Below, piece after piece: positions 38,501-50,500 of a stretch of DNA of 64,000 nt; positions within the stretch are counted from its first letter, which is position 1; every line of letters starts with the position of its first letter. The notes beneath the pieces were generated by a model. That model saw only the letters and a program-made list of their open reading frames with translations, was not told where the DNA came from and searched no databases. The stretch is from Aurelia coerulea (Eukaryota; Cnidaria; Scyphozoa; Semaeostomeae; Ulmaridae). The stretch is taken from assembly GCA_039566865.1 (NCBI GenBank), contig CM076945.1, forward strand, positions 6,127,501 through 6,191,500, read 5' to 3'. Made by a program: the position numbers and the translations under genes.

Positions 38501-41500
38501 GTAAGGATCTCGCTAGCAAGATTGAGGATGCCCCCAACCCCATGCTTACAGGTGAATATAATCTCAACCCTGATAATAGGCGCTTCAATTTTAGGCCAAT
38601 TGTAGTGCAGGACATCAGAGATGCAATGGGTAAGATAAAAACATCTAAGAGCCTTGGAAGTGACAATATATCTAGCTATTTTCTAAAGCTAGCCACTCCA
38701 TATATTGAAAACGCCTTAGTTTTCATGTTTAACACCTCTCTTGAGACAAGTCAGTTTCCTGACTCTTGGAAAAATGCTCGCATCACACCAATTTTTAAGG
38801 AAGGTGATAGGGCTGAAAGGTCTAACTATCGCCCAATTTCAGTTCTCCCTGTCATCTCAAGGCTCTTTGAAAAACTCGTCTTTAACCAACTTTACGAGTA
38901 TCTTGTTAAGAATAACCTTATTCATCCTGGTCAATCAGGCTTCTTAAAACTCCACTCTACATTGACCTGCCTACTTAAAAACACCGATGACTGGTATAGT
39001 GGATTGGACACTGGACAGATGGTGGGTACAGTATTCATTGATCTCAAAAAGGCATTTGACACTGTCGACCATGACCTTCTCTGCAAAAAGCTAGAGCACT
39101 ACGGTGTTCAGCAAAGGGAACTGTCTTGGTTTCAGTCTTATCTCTCTAACAGAAAACAGTTCTGCAGAGTGGGTGGGGTCGATTCAGAAATTGGGGAAGT
39201 GGAAGTAGGAGTACCCCAAGGGTCTTGTCTGGGGCCACTTCTTTTTTTGATCTACATCAATGATCTCCCAAGTGCTGTCCAGGGTTCAACTGTATCCATG
39301 TATGCTGATGATACTAGCCTTTGCTTAAAATCAAGGGATATTTCTCAGCTGAATGAGGCTATTAACAACGATCTTGAGCATTTAGACTCATGGCTGAAGG
39401 GCAATAAGCTTTCGCTAAATGTTGCTAAAACACAATCTATGTTAATCGCAACTAAACCGAAGCACAGAACGGTCAACAATGCTGCAGAAAAATTGCATCT
39501 TAAAATTCGTGGTAGTGAACTGGACATTGTCAATAAGACCAAATACCTTGGTGTTCACGTTGACAATAGTCTAGATTGGAAAGAACATATTAAAGCGGTA
39601 TCCACCAAAGTATCGAGAGCCACCGGATTTTTAAAACATGCAAAGAATATTCTCCCAATTGCTTCTTTGAAAACGTTGTACTCGAGTATTGTGGAGCCCC
39701 ATTTTCGATACTGCTGCTCTGTATGGGGTTGTTGTGGCACAACTGATATTGATCAGCTCCAAAGGCTTCAAAACAGAGCTGCCAGAATTGTAACGAACAG
39801 CAGCTTTGATGCTCCAAGTAGGCCACTCATCGGGAGTCTTGGTTGGAAAACCGTTCGCGAGCTTATCGACCAGGATTCTAGACTGATGGTCTACAAGTCT
39901 ATTAATGGGCTTGCTCCACAGTACATGAGCGATCTTTTCACAAGAAACTCCGCCTGCAGCTCTCGCAGCCTTCGAAATACGAAAACAGATTTGAGATTAC
40001 CAAAGAAAACATCCGCAAATGGGCAGAAATGTTTCTCATATCGAGGTGCAAAACTGTGGAACAGCCTCTCAGCTGAGACTAAACAGGCACCCTCCATTAA
40101 TGTGTTCAAGCAGAATATATGATAGGCTGGGGGGCTTCTCTTGCGGTCGGGTGGCTAGCCGCGGCCCGCGGTTTCTGTGCTTGATTGCTGCTGGATCGGC
40201 GACGGAGATCTGTTTTTGGGATCTCCGTTGTCGATTTGGCGGGGTCGGGCGTGGGGACGGGGGCTGCTCTGGTTGCTGGATCGTTGGAGAGGTTTCCCAG
40301 TCTATCGGTTGTATGCTCATTTCTTTTACTTTTATTAATTAGGTTTTATGGTTTAGTTGTATATATTCATTGTAAGTAGTTTTTAGATGTTTTTAGCCAA
40401 TTTTTATTGTAAGTTTTTATGTGGAGGGCCCCTTGAAAATCAGCCACTAGGGTGAAGGGCCTCCCTCCTTAATAAATTGAAATATGAAAAAAAAATATGA
40501 AATAAATATGACAGTAGCGTCGCCACGGGTTGGTCTGGGGTAGACATGTCGACCACAGTTTTCACAGAGTCGATGTTATAATTTCTCGAAATCAGTCAAC
40601 AAGATTGGGAAGGGTAGATTGTTATTGACTTGAAACTTTAACCAGTGGCGTGGCCACGGTGGGGGGTATGGGGGGGGGCAATTGCCCCCCACTTTTGTCG
40701 GAAGATGGTCCTCGAGATTCCTCTAAAACCGAGGAGAAAATAGCTGCGTATAGGTTGGGTAAGAATTTTCCGAGAAATGTAAAATCTTCCATTTTACCAC
40801 TGGCAAGCATGACATTGGGAGATGCGTTCTAAGCCAAAGTAAAGGATATTTCTTCAAAAATTTTCTTCGTGCTCTGATTTATAGCATAACTGTAACAAAA
40901 AGATCAAGGTTTCCTTGTCACTAGAGGCAAGCATAATATTGGGAGATGCATTCTAAGCCAAAGTAAAGGATACTTCTTCAAAAATTTTCTTCGTGCTCTG
41001 ATTTATAGCATAACTGTAACAAAAAGATCAAGGTTTCCTTGTCACTAGAGGCAAGCATAATATTGGGAGATGCATTCTAAACCAAAGTAAAGGGCGTGGC
41101 CCCAAAAAATTTCCTGGGACTTCGCCCCCAGACCCCCTATTTTTACATTCCCCTCCCACTTAGTTTGCCCTGGCCACGCCGCTGTTTCTAACCATATTTT
41201 TTCCTTCTTCGTAAGTAAATATATGATGTTCTTCTCTGTTTCGATTTTTGTTGCACCAAAATGCCCGCTGTTGTAAAAAGTACTGCTTAAGATGGTTGCT
41301 TTTCCAGAAATATCTAAATAGATCAATGTAATAAAAAGAGCATTCCCATCATGTTCTCCGAGTGTCTGAAGGGCGTTTCGCACGTTTTCCGAGGGTCTAA
41401 AGGGCGTGGCCAGGAGTATTTTTTCTAGCCCTCAGACCCCCTTATACCTTTCCACCCCAGCTTTTTGGGCTGGCGACACCCGTGTCGAAATAGATGTTGA

Positions 41501-44500
41501 GCACAATATCCTAAATGACGATTCCCGATTATTCTCAACGGCAAACTTTGACACCCCCAAGGTGCCCTTTCTGCGATTCCTGCCCCCGCCGCATCATGGA
41601 GCCTCCGGCGCCTCTTTGCGGCCCTACCGCCTGACTAATCCATTCCGCCTGACTGTTCTGTTCTGGCTGCAAAGTCAAAGGATTGCACCACTGCGCCACA
41701 ACACCTTCTGATCCAAAGTTGTACCTTGACAATTCAAATTGGGTCAAATTTTGCTGTGGAGTATGCAAACTCTCTTGGGCCGTAAGCAATTTTGTAACTG
41801 ATGAAAACTTTACCGTTACTTACAGTATAGACACGGTCGAAGTGACCTCACAGTAGATCTTTCTAATTCCTACAGGACTTCAATGGAATTGGAAATCAAA
41901 GACCTGTTGAAGATCCACAGCAAGACTACATACTAACCGGTTCATCTCAGAACAGTTCATGGACTGTTCTTAAATTCAAAAGATACTTGAAAACCTGCGA
42001 TAAAGTCGATAATGACATTCTGGTATGTTTGAATTTTAATAAATTTTCTTTCTTAAGTTAACAAGTATGGGCTCAAATCTTTCAAATCTTTGAAAAGGTG
42101 GGTGTAAAATTCTACTCTATTTTTATTTGAATTGAATGGCTTGAAAGGAACTTATAGTACTTTGCTGTAAATCTGCAGTGGAGATTTTGTGATATCTTGA
42201 TTTTTTTTTAAATGGCGAAAATTTAATGATTTTGAAAAAATTATGGGACATTTTTAAAACATTTAAATCATCGTAAATCCTAAACGAAAGGAGGAAAACT
42301 CATGTAACTTTCAAGAAAACCATAGCTTTGAAGGCCTAAAATATGATGAAAAGCAGAAATCAGTATCTCTTCTGGTTTAAGATTTAGAAATTTGATGATG
42401 TTATAGCCTCAAATTTAATAAATGCCATCATTTTGAAACCAATCAAGATATCAATAAATTTCCAGGGCAGATTTACAGCAAAAAACGCTAAGTGCCTTCC
42501 AAGCCATTTAATTCAAAGGAAACTGTAATAGAATTATACACCGCCCTTTTTAATGATTTGAGTCTTTCAGTTAACAGCTTTTGTAATGAAATGTGAAAAA
42601 ATAGAAACAGTAGTAGCCGATCCTGTGAAAGTCAGCAGCGGTACCTTTGTGTCTGAAATGAATTTTTAACTAGATTCATGGTATATTTATTATTATACAT
42701 TGAACTGTATTGTTTGCATTGATGAATATACTGGGAATCAATTTAAAAATTAAAAGAACCTTTTTGAAGGCATTGAGTCATCATATATACACCTGCTTTG
42801 CGGTGTACCATGTGACATTTACAGTATTTTTCCGAGAAATACCAAAATGCTAGAAGGAGATTACGTAATTAAATTGTGTTGTGAAAGCTTCAAAGCAATG
42901 ATAAATATGGAAATTGGGAACGCCTTCTGAGCCAAAGTCAAGGATGTTTCTTCGAAGCTTTTCTTGGTGCTCCATTTATAGGATAACTGTCACAAAACTA
43001 CCTTGTCGCTAATCGCTAATAGCAAGCATGATATTAGGAGATTCTAACCAAAAAAAGAATGCTTCTTCAAAAATTTTCCTCCTGCTCTGATTTACCGTGA
43101 CAAAACTATCAAGGTCTCCATGTTGCTAATGGCAAGCATGATCTTGGGAGATGCATTCTACGCCAAAGTAAAGAGCGTAGCCCCAAAAACCTTCCTGGGG
43201 CTTCGCTCCCAGACCCCTTCACTTCAATGCCCCCCACTTAATTGAATGTTCTAAGGGAGGAGCCTGGAGCTTTCAGCCCAGGGGTCTTGAGCCCTATGAG
43301 CCTAGGAGCCTAAAGATTTTAGAGGCTTGAAGCCGTTGTGCGAAGTTTTAATATTCTCCATAGGGAAACGGGCAGTCGGATTCAATCCTGAAGTTGGGTG
43401 CTCTCCCAATAACTAGAAGCAATTTTGCCCTTCGCTTCTTTGGGCTTTCAAATTCGCCTGACAGTGGCTTATAGGGAAACACTCGTTTTGGATGTCCGAC
43501 TTCGTGTTTCCCATTGATTCCAATACAAAACTCAGCCCTTTAATGACGAATCCGATTTTTGGGGTTTTCGAAAATATTGGGGATCGTTATGACATCTTGA
43601 ATGGGGTCAACGTTTTGAGAGAAATTTTTACCCGAGGTGGCTTTCTGTTGGATGCTTGGTGGTTTCTTAATCAACTTTGTTTGTCAAATGCAACATTAAA
43701 TTATGCATCTAACTGGTGTCCCAAAATAGTTTATCAGCGTTTAGCCAACCTCAAAATCATGAATTATGCATTGATGTGAATAATTTAGCAACTGTTTTTC
43801 AACCAAAATGGCTAATTTAGATGCAAATATTTATTTAGACAAAATCAGTCATACAGTTCCAGAATTATTGGCAATCTTACTAAGAGCTATTTTCAAAAGG
43901 TAGCAGACCAAATTAGAATATATGAAACTGAAACTGAAACTGAAATTGAAAAATTACGAAAAAGATATCAAAATCACGTAAGTTTTGAAAGGACGGGTTT
44001 TTGCGTTGTGTCTGCATTGTTTGTACGTTTGAAAATGGCTCAATGATTTTGTTAGCCTGCGTACAGACTTACTCACCATCACTGCGAAGGGGAGTTTATG
44101 AGGTTCTCCTTCTTAGTGGCAAGGTAAAGTCTGCACGCAGTCACGCAGGCTACAATTGTTTGTTATCAATGAACATACCATTTAGACTAGCTACACTAGG
44201 CCCTCGATTTCGCTGTTGTTGTTGTTGCTGATGGCCAGCTCAATGAGGGACTAGTTGCCAGAGAGTGTCTCAAATCGGAATTTTCAGAAAGAAAAACCGG
44301 ATTGTAATCTGATTGGAGCATTTCGGCTAAAACAATAGAAAATTCCTTTGTAGCCAATCAATTTTTTCGATAAACAAGTAAATAAAGTAAAATATAAGCA
44401 CTTTGATGCGAATTGAAATAAGCACGACGTTTCGAGCATAGCCCGTTATCAAGCCTGATAACAATCAATCAATCAATCAATCAATCAATTATCAATCAAT

Positions 44501-47500
44501 CAATCAAGGGGTTCGTTATCAATCAATTTTTTCCTCTCTTTACTTATTTCTACTGGAAAACCTCCCTTTGAAGTAGAGGCCTGTTTGGTCTGAGTTTTTC
44601 AATGGCGACTGGCGCTGTCGTCGCAGCTTGATCGATCTGAAGAGCAGAATTAAATGAAGCTGAAGGAATTTAGCTAGCCATTTGGCATGATAAAGTGGGC
44701 ACTGGGAAGAGATATTTGTTTGTGCTCTAACAGGAAATGGCAAAATGTAATGCTGTTGTGATACTTGAGAGGCATTTTCAAGACAGCAGTGAGTGTCAGT
44801 CTGTCAGTACACTGCAGTGTAGTGTAGGCCTTCTCTAAGTTCAGGTTAGTGATTTTTTCGTTTACATTTGGCTCGTGTATTTCAATTTCAGGGCCTCCGA
44901 TGACTTGGGGACCGGGGGGGCCGGGGGGCCACGCCCCCCACATGTTTGCAAATCATGCCGTTTTGAAAGGCAGCTCATCATCATGTTATTGTGTTGTGGT
45001 AATTTTTTGTATCAAGTTTGGCCTGCCCCCCCCCCCCACTTTTCTGATCTCGTCGGGGGCCTTGAATTTCTAATATTATCTAACTGCAAGCATGTTACTT
45101 GGCAATGTTGGGCTGTTGTACTTTATCACCTTAACAGTTGTTTTGGTTTGAATGCATTTGATCTGCCGAATAAAACAATCTTTAGATATTTTAGAAGTTT
45201 AGAATCTTTATAAGTTCCATATGTGATCCAACCCCCCCCCCACTCCGTGTTTGGATCACATACGAAAAGGAAAGGGTGATATAATTTTTTGCTTGTTATT
45301 TAACAATTACTTGTTACTTTATCACATTGATGTTGATGTTCTTAATTCATAGGGGTTTGTTTAAAGCAAGATATCTGCTTCATTATCAGACCTCGCATCA
45401 GTATGCATTTAGGTGGCACTTTTCTTGGAGAGAGTTTGTCTATCTGATGCAGCAAATTACTTGGAGCAAATATAAAGAATAGTTCCCTTGAAAATTCCTT
45501 GTACTTCAGTCCTTCAGATACCACTTAACTGATTGCTAATGATAATGTATAATGATGATGAAATGTCTAATCTTGTCAAGTCTTTGGTTCCTTCCTTTAT
45601 CTTTGGTCACTCTGAACTTTGGTCACTTTATCTTTGGTCACTTTGATAGGGGGGCTCTCTCCTCGATTAGTTTACCTATTGAGAGAGCTCCTCCTTTAAA
45701 TAATTCTCTCCGTGGTGAATTTATATATATATGAAACTGAAACTCCTCTGAAATTTCAAATTTATGTTCACTGTCCATGCTCAATTTGGTCAGAGTCATA
45801 AACTGTCTAAAATTCTTTCAAATTCACATGAATGAAACTTGGTATCAATGTGTTGTTTTCTTCAGTCATATTTTGATGATTACTGATCACAGCAGCAACA
45901 ACAACCAAAATACTAATTCCGTGGTCCGCGTTTTACGCATGTAGCGCTTATGAAAACGAGGCTATCAAGTTATTCCGATTTCAGACACTGTTTGGCAACA
46001 AGTCTCTGTATTAGCGACAAATCAGTTCTAAGGAGCATACAGAGATTGTGTAGCAAGTCTACATACCATTGCCCCTTTTAATCTGTGGAAAAATGCAACT
46101 CTGGAATAGAACCCTTCATGCAGTATTGATTTGACTTTTGGCATTTTTGGAGAGCAATCAATTTCTAACTTTCTTGTGTCATATATCATCAGCAACCTAG
46201 TGTCAGATCGGATGTCTTAAATCGAGTGGCAGGGCCAAGGACCGCGCAGCGGTTTCAAAGGGGGGGGGGGCTGAACGGCGAGCGAAGTGAGAAAAAATGG
46301 GGGTCCGGGGGCTTGCCCCCAGAAAATTTTCGAGACCACGCCCTTTAGAACGTTGGAAAATGCCCTTTTCAATAAAAGACTTGCCTCTTAATACGTCCAT
46401 ATTTATACTGTGTACAGTTTGGTTAAAAAAAGATCTCAATTACCATGAAAAGAGACATCGTTACAACCAACAAAATTAGCAGCAAAGTCTTCTCGACTCT
46501 AAAAACTATTACCACTGAAGATCTGTGAGAGCAAATGTGCCTTTTCTAATTGTTAACGAAATCGTTAACAATTTCTAAGGGGGACATTGTGTTTGTTCGT
46601 TGTTTATGAAAGTTCAATATTGCTAGATTGTTGAGATTTGCTTGCTTCATATTTGAATGAAGTCAGTTTTTGAGACATCTAGCCATTGAGAAGGTCTCTC
46701 GGCAAATGCAGCAGTTGCGTGTATGAAAATATTGAAAATTCCATATTTGTGAAAATCTTTAGACCTATCTTTGAAAAAGTGGGGGGGGCTAGCCCAATGG
46801 CTGCGCGGTCCCTGGGCAGGGCAGGGACCTCGGTCGCCTCGCCGTATCCAAATCGTTAGGAAACAGCTACGGTGTGTAGGCCTATACATAAGTAATATCA
46901 CTATAATACTAAAAGCTGAATCTCTCGTCTTTCTTCGTAAAATCTGAACCATTGATGATTTACCACCGCCATTTACGAACCCCTGTGATCCAGGTGTTAG
47001 GCTTAATTCATACGTCGCATTTTAGTCGAGTCAAATTCAATCATCTTGATTAAATCCAAAACAAATCCATGATAAATCCATCGTCTGAATCCAAGTGTTA
47101 AACTTGACTCAAACTTGACTCAAGTTTAAGATGCTCTGTTAGATTATGTGACACAAGTTTGACGTGGATTCAGACGATGGATTTTTGTCGAGTCAAATCC
47201 AATTGATTTCGAGTCTGGTCCATCGTTTGCCCTTGTCTCCAAACTTTGAGCATGCGTAGCAGCTGAAAAAAGTGCGCGCTTTTTGATTGCCTTTCTCTAC
47301 GAAGCAAAAATAGCGACTTTTGTTGGTGATCAATTGTATTGAGATAGTCTTTCCTTCCAAGATGATATAAACAAACAAACAGCAAGACGGCATTTGGGAC
47401 TGCGTCGGCATGCTCTTGGGAGGGGAATAGGCTCACTTTCTCTCAAACTCTTCAGCCATTCAGAAGGATAGCTCTTTGTACTGAAAATCGTGGTTTTCTT

Positions 47501-50500
47501 TCCCTATGTATTCTTGTAACGAGAGCCAATACTTTGTGTCTCTCCAATGGAGCAATTTTGAAGAGACTGAACATTTACCAGGATACTTCATGTATGCTTC
47601 GCTTCCCTCGATCTTTCCCCTGTGACAGAATTTTTGAATTGAATCTAACACAAATTTGACGCCTGGATCAAAGACGAACTTTGGTCGCGTCAATGTTGGA
47701 CTCAATATCAATTGAATTTAACTCAACTAAAGTTCAACGTATGAATTAAGCCTTACATAGACTAGACTCATTCCAATAAAGTCTCTTGTTTCGCTCCCCC
47801 TGCAGACTTGTCGCTACAACAGCAGCGTAAGGACATAAGTCCCTCAACTGGAGCGATATCGACAACAACAACAACAACAGCGAAAGTTAGAGGGACTTAC
47901 GTCATGAGTCTATAGATGTTTTGTTACTATAGACTTATGACATTCGTCCCTGTCACACATTTATGTTCAGTCGTGTATTTTGTTGTTTGTTCCCGTGTTT
48001 TGTTTGTTGCATTGTCTTCTATTAGTATGTTATATAGCTTAAAGGCACACTGTCATGGATGTGATTGGCTAGACCTTCAGATAAAATCAATAACAAAAGA
48101 TCTCATGGGTTTGTATTCATCAAGCCTGTATGCGCTGGAGTCATGGATTCTTTCCCGAATAAAACGATTCATATCTTTATCATCGAATAATTTCTGTGGT
48201 AACTGAAATAACTGAAGCTTGCCTAATTCTTTTCTTTTGGATTGTCTTATTTACCCAATCAGCGCCATGATAGTTTGCCTTTAAATATATTTATCATGAG
48301 CGGGCTACCACAATTCGAGAATTAAGATCTGAATGACTTCAGATGTCTCCAGCATTTCATTGCGCTTGAGTGGCGCAGTGGAATGTTGGAAAAACTTTTG
48401 ACACGAAGACCCCGGGTTCGATCCCAGGCAGGGGCACATTTTAATTCTCGAATTGTGGTAGCCCACTCATAATAAATATATTTCACCGTGTCAGCTGATG
48501 CCGAATTATTCTATATACGTATGCAGGGCTCTGATGAAGGCTCTCCGAAACACGAAAAAACAAAAATGGCTTCTGTCGTGGTGTAAGACCCAGGGATCTG
48601 AATGACTTTAGATTTCTCCAACATTTCATTGCGCTTGAGTGGCGCAGTGGAATGTTGGAGAAACTTTTGACACGAAGACCCCGGGTTCGATCCCAGGCAG
48701 ATAGTGAACTGACGATTGAGTAGAGGCCCCAAGAGGACTGGACCCATATCGTTGATTCATAGAAGGTGTGACTTGAAACGCAACGTGAATTGATTAGGTT
48801 GTTTATCGTTTTGGAGAGGGGTTTATGATTAGCGTGGTTGGAGAACATGTTGTTGATTTTAATCTATCGAAAGTTTGGTTTCTTCATTGCAAGTCGCTTC
48901 TAGGCCATTCATTATACTCGTGACGATTATTCAATTGAATCCCCATGGAACATCATCATCTTTATATTCTAAAAAGTCTTTGCGTAAACAATAGTAAATG
49001 AGAGAAGCGCAGCACCACCGATCCTATTCAGCCTAGCTGTTACAATGCCCTTGACGAACAATAGGCAACCTCTTGGAAAATTATTTGCGTTATTCATTAT
49101 TCCTTATTTGTCTTTGCCAATGTTTATACTCTTGAGTTCGTAGAAGTAGTTTCTCGTGTTTGTTTATCATGTATGTTATTTTATTTAGGACTTGTTAATG
49201 GTGGTTACATTAAATCTTAACGCCCCTGGGGACAAACGAGAAGGTTTCTGCACGAAGATGAGGCTCAAATCCTTACTGGTTGTCAGAGCATGCGGAAATC
49301 ATCCAATTTCATGCTTGTCAGCCAATGAGATCACCGCTTTCTAGCCCCTGGAGACAAAATCGGTCGTTTGAGGTAAATTTTCTAGTACCCTCACTAAAAC
49401 TGAAATGGATGCTAGAATACTTCAGTTATTCGCAATTTTTTTTGATAAATCAGTGGTGGGGATGTCCGTCCAGAGTTGTTTACATGTTTAGGCACATAGC
49501 TTGTTTGGGGCCGGAGCTGCGTTCATTTTCCGGTCCAAGAATATTGACCTTCGTTGAAATATCTATAGAAATCGCTACAAATGAGATATACAGATAAGAA
49601 TTTCAGCAATTATGCATACTGACCTCAGCAATAACCCAAACTCCTTTACTGCTATCATATCTCAAAATTGCAGGCAATTTCTAATGATTTCTGGTAGAGA
49701 TATCATTTGGGCCTAAGCTTGTCCTCGCTTAAAACTCATTCCATTGCACTTAAAAAGTAATGGTAAAATTCTAGAGCTGAATAATGCACTTACCCATGAC
49801 TCAGGCACCAGTTTGACTTCGTTTGCCTTTTTTACATTAGCAAATTTTTGTAAGAAACGACCAGTTGTGGGTGAACTGCAAAAACTTTCCTCAGTCCATA
49901 TTTTTCTCTACACAGATTCTCCGCTTCAAACAACAAACAGTGAACTTTGACATTGTATCATAAAAGTCTTGTATCACAGAACATTCCTTTTGAACGATTC
50001 CATGCGCTTTAGCGAGGCACTCGTGAATTGTATTCACGCATTTGTTCTTTTCGTTCTTATTTCAATCAATACAAAACATAAAAGGAACAAAACATTGTTT
50101 TAGGTTCGCAAAAAAAGATACCTGGTTTTGCACTTTTGTTTGTTTGCATTGACTGATTGAACCAAATGCGTGAAAACAATTCACGAGTGCCTCGCTAAGG
50201 CGCATGGAATCGTTCTATAGGAATGTTTTGTGATGCAAGACTTTTATGATACAAAGTTCACTGTTTGTTGTTTGAAGCGGATAGACTGTGCAGATAAAAA
50301 TATGGACCGAGGAAAGTTTTTGCAGTTCACCCACAACTGGTCATTTCTTACAAAAATTTGCTAATGTAAAAAAGGCAAACGAAGTCAAACTGGTGCCTGA
50401 GTCATGGGTAAGTGCATTATTCAGCTCTAGAATTTTACCATTACTTTTTAAGTGCAATGGAATGAGTTTTAAGCGAGGACAAGCTTAGGCCCAAAAGATA

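Larger units (their letters stand above)
36887..40497 (+). mobile_element. CR1/L2-like non-LTR retrotransposon, one nonsense codon
   Basis: Contains the end of ORF1, a nearly full ORF2 (endonuclease plus reverse transcriptase) and a 3' end with TATGAAA-type repeats at 40484-40508. It lies in the same orientation as the host gene, in intron 1 of the monooxygenase. The 5' border is not sharp; the element looks 5'-truncated in ORF1. A decayed relative lies at 60205-60720. Confidence 0.9.

Noticed and set aside
44425..44460. Minus-strand CGAAACGTCGTGC next to TTGATAACGG, like ribozyme remnants in Penelope-like elements
   Set aside because: The CTGATGA core is not intact and GAAACGTC leaves no loop for stem III.
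48360..48440. tRNA gene
   Set aside because: A and B boxes are present but the acceptor stem does not pair and the T stem has a mismatch; two diverged copies fit a SINE-like module better.
48531..48553. CTGATGA followed by GAAAC, hammerhead-like
   Set aside because: Stem II between them cannot form a proper helix from the first position, and no cleavage site with pairing stem I follows. At best a decayed ribozyme.
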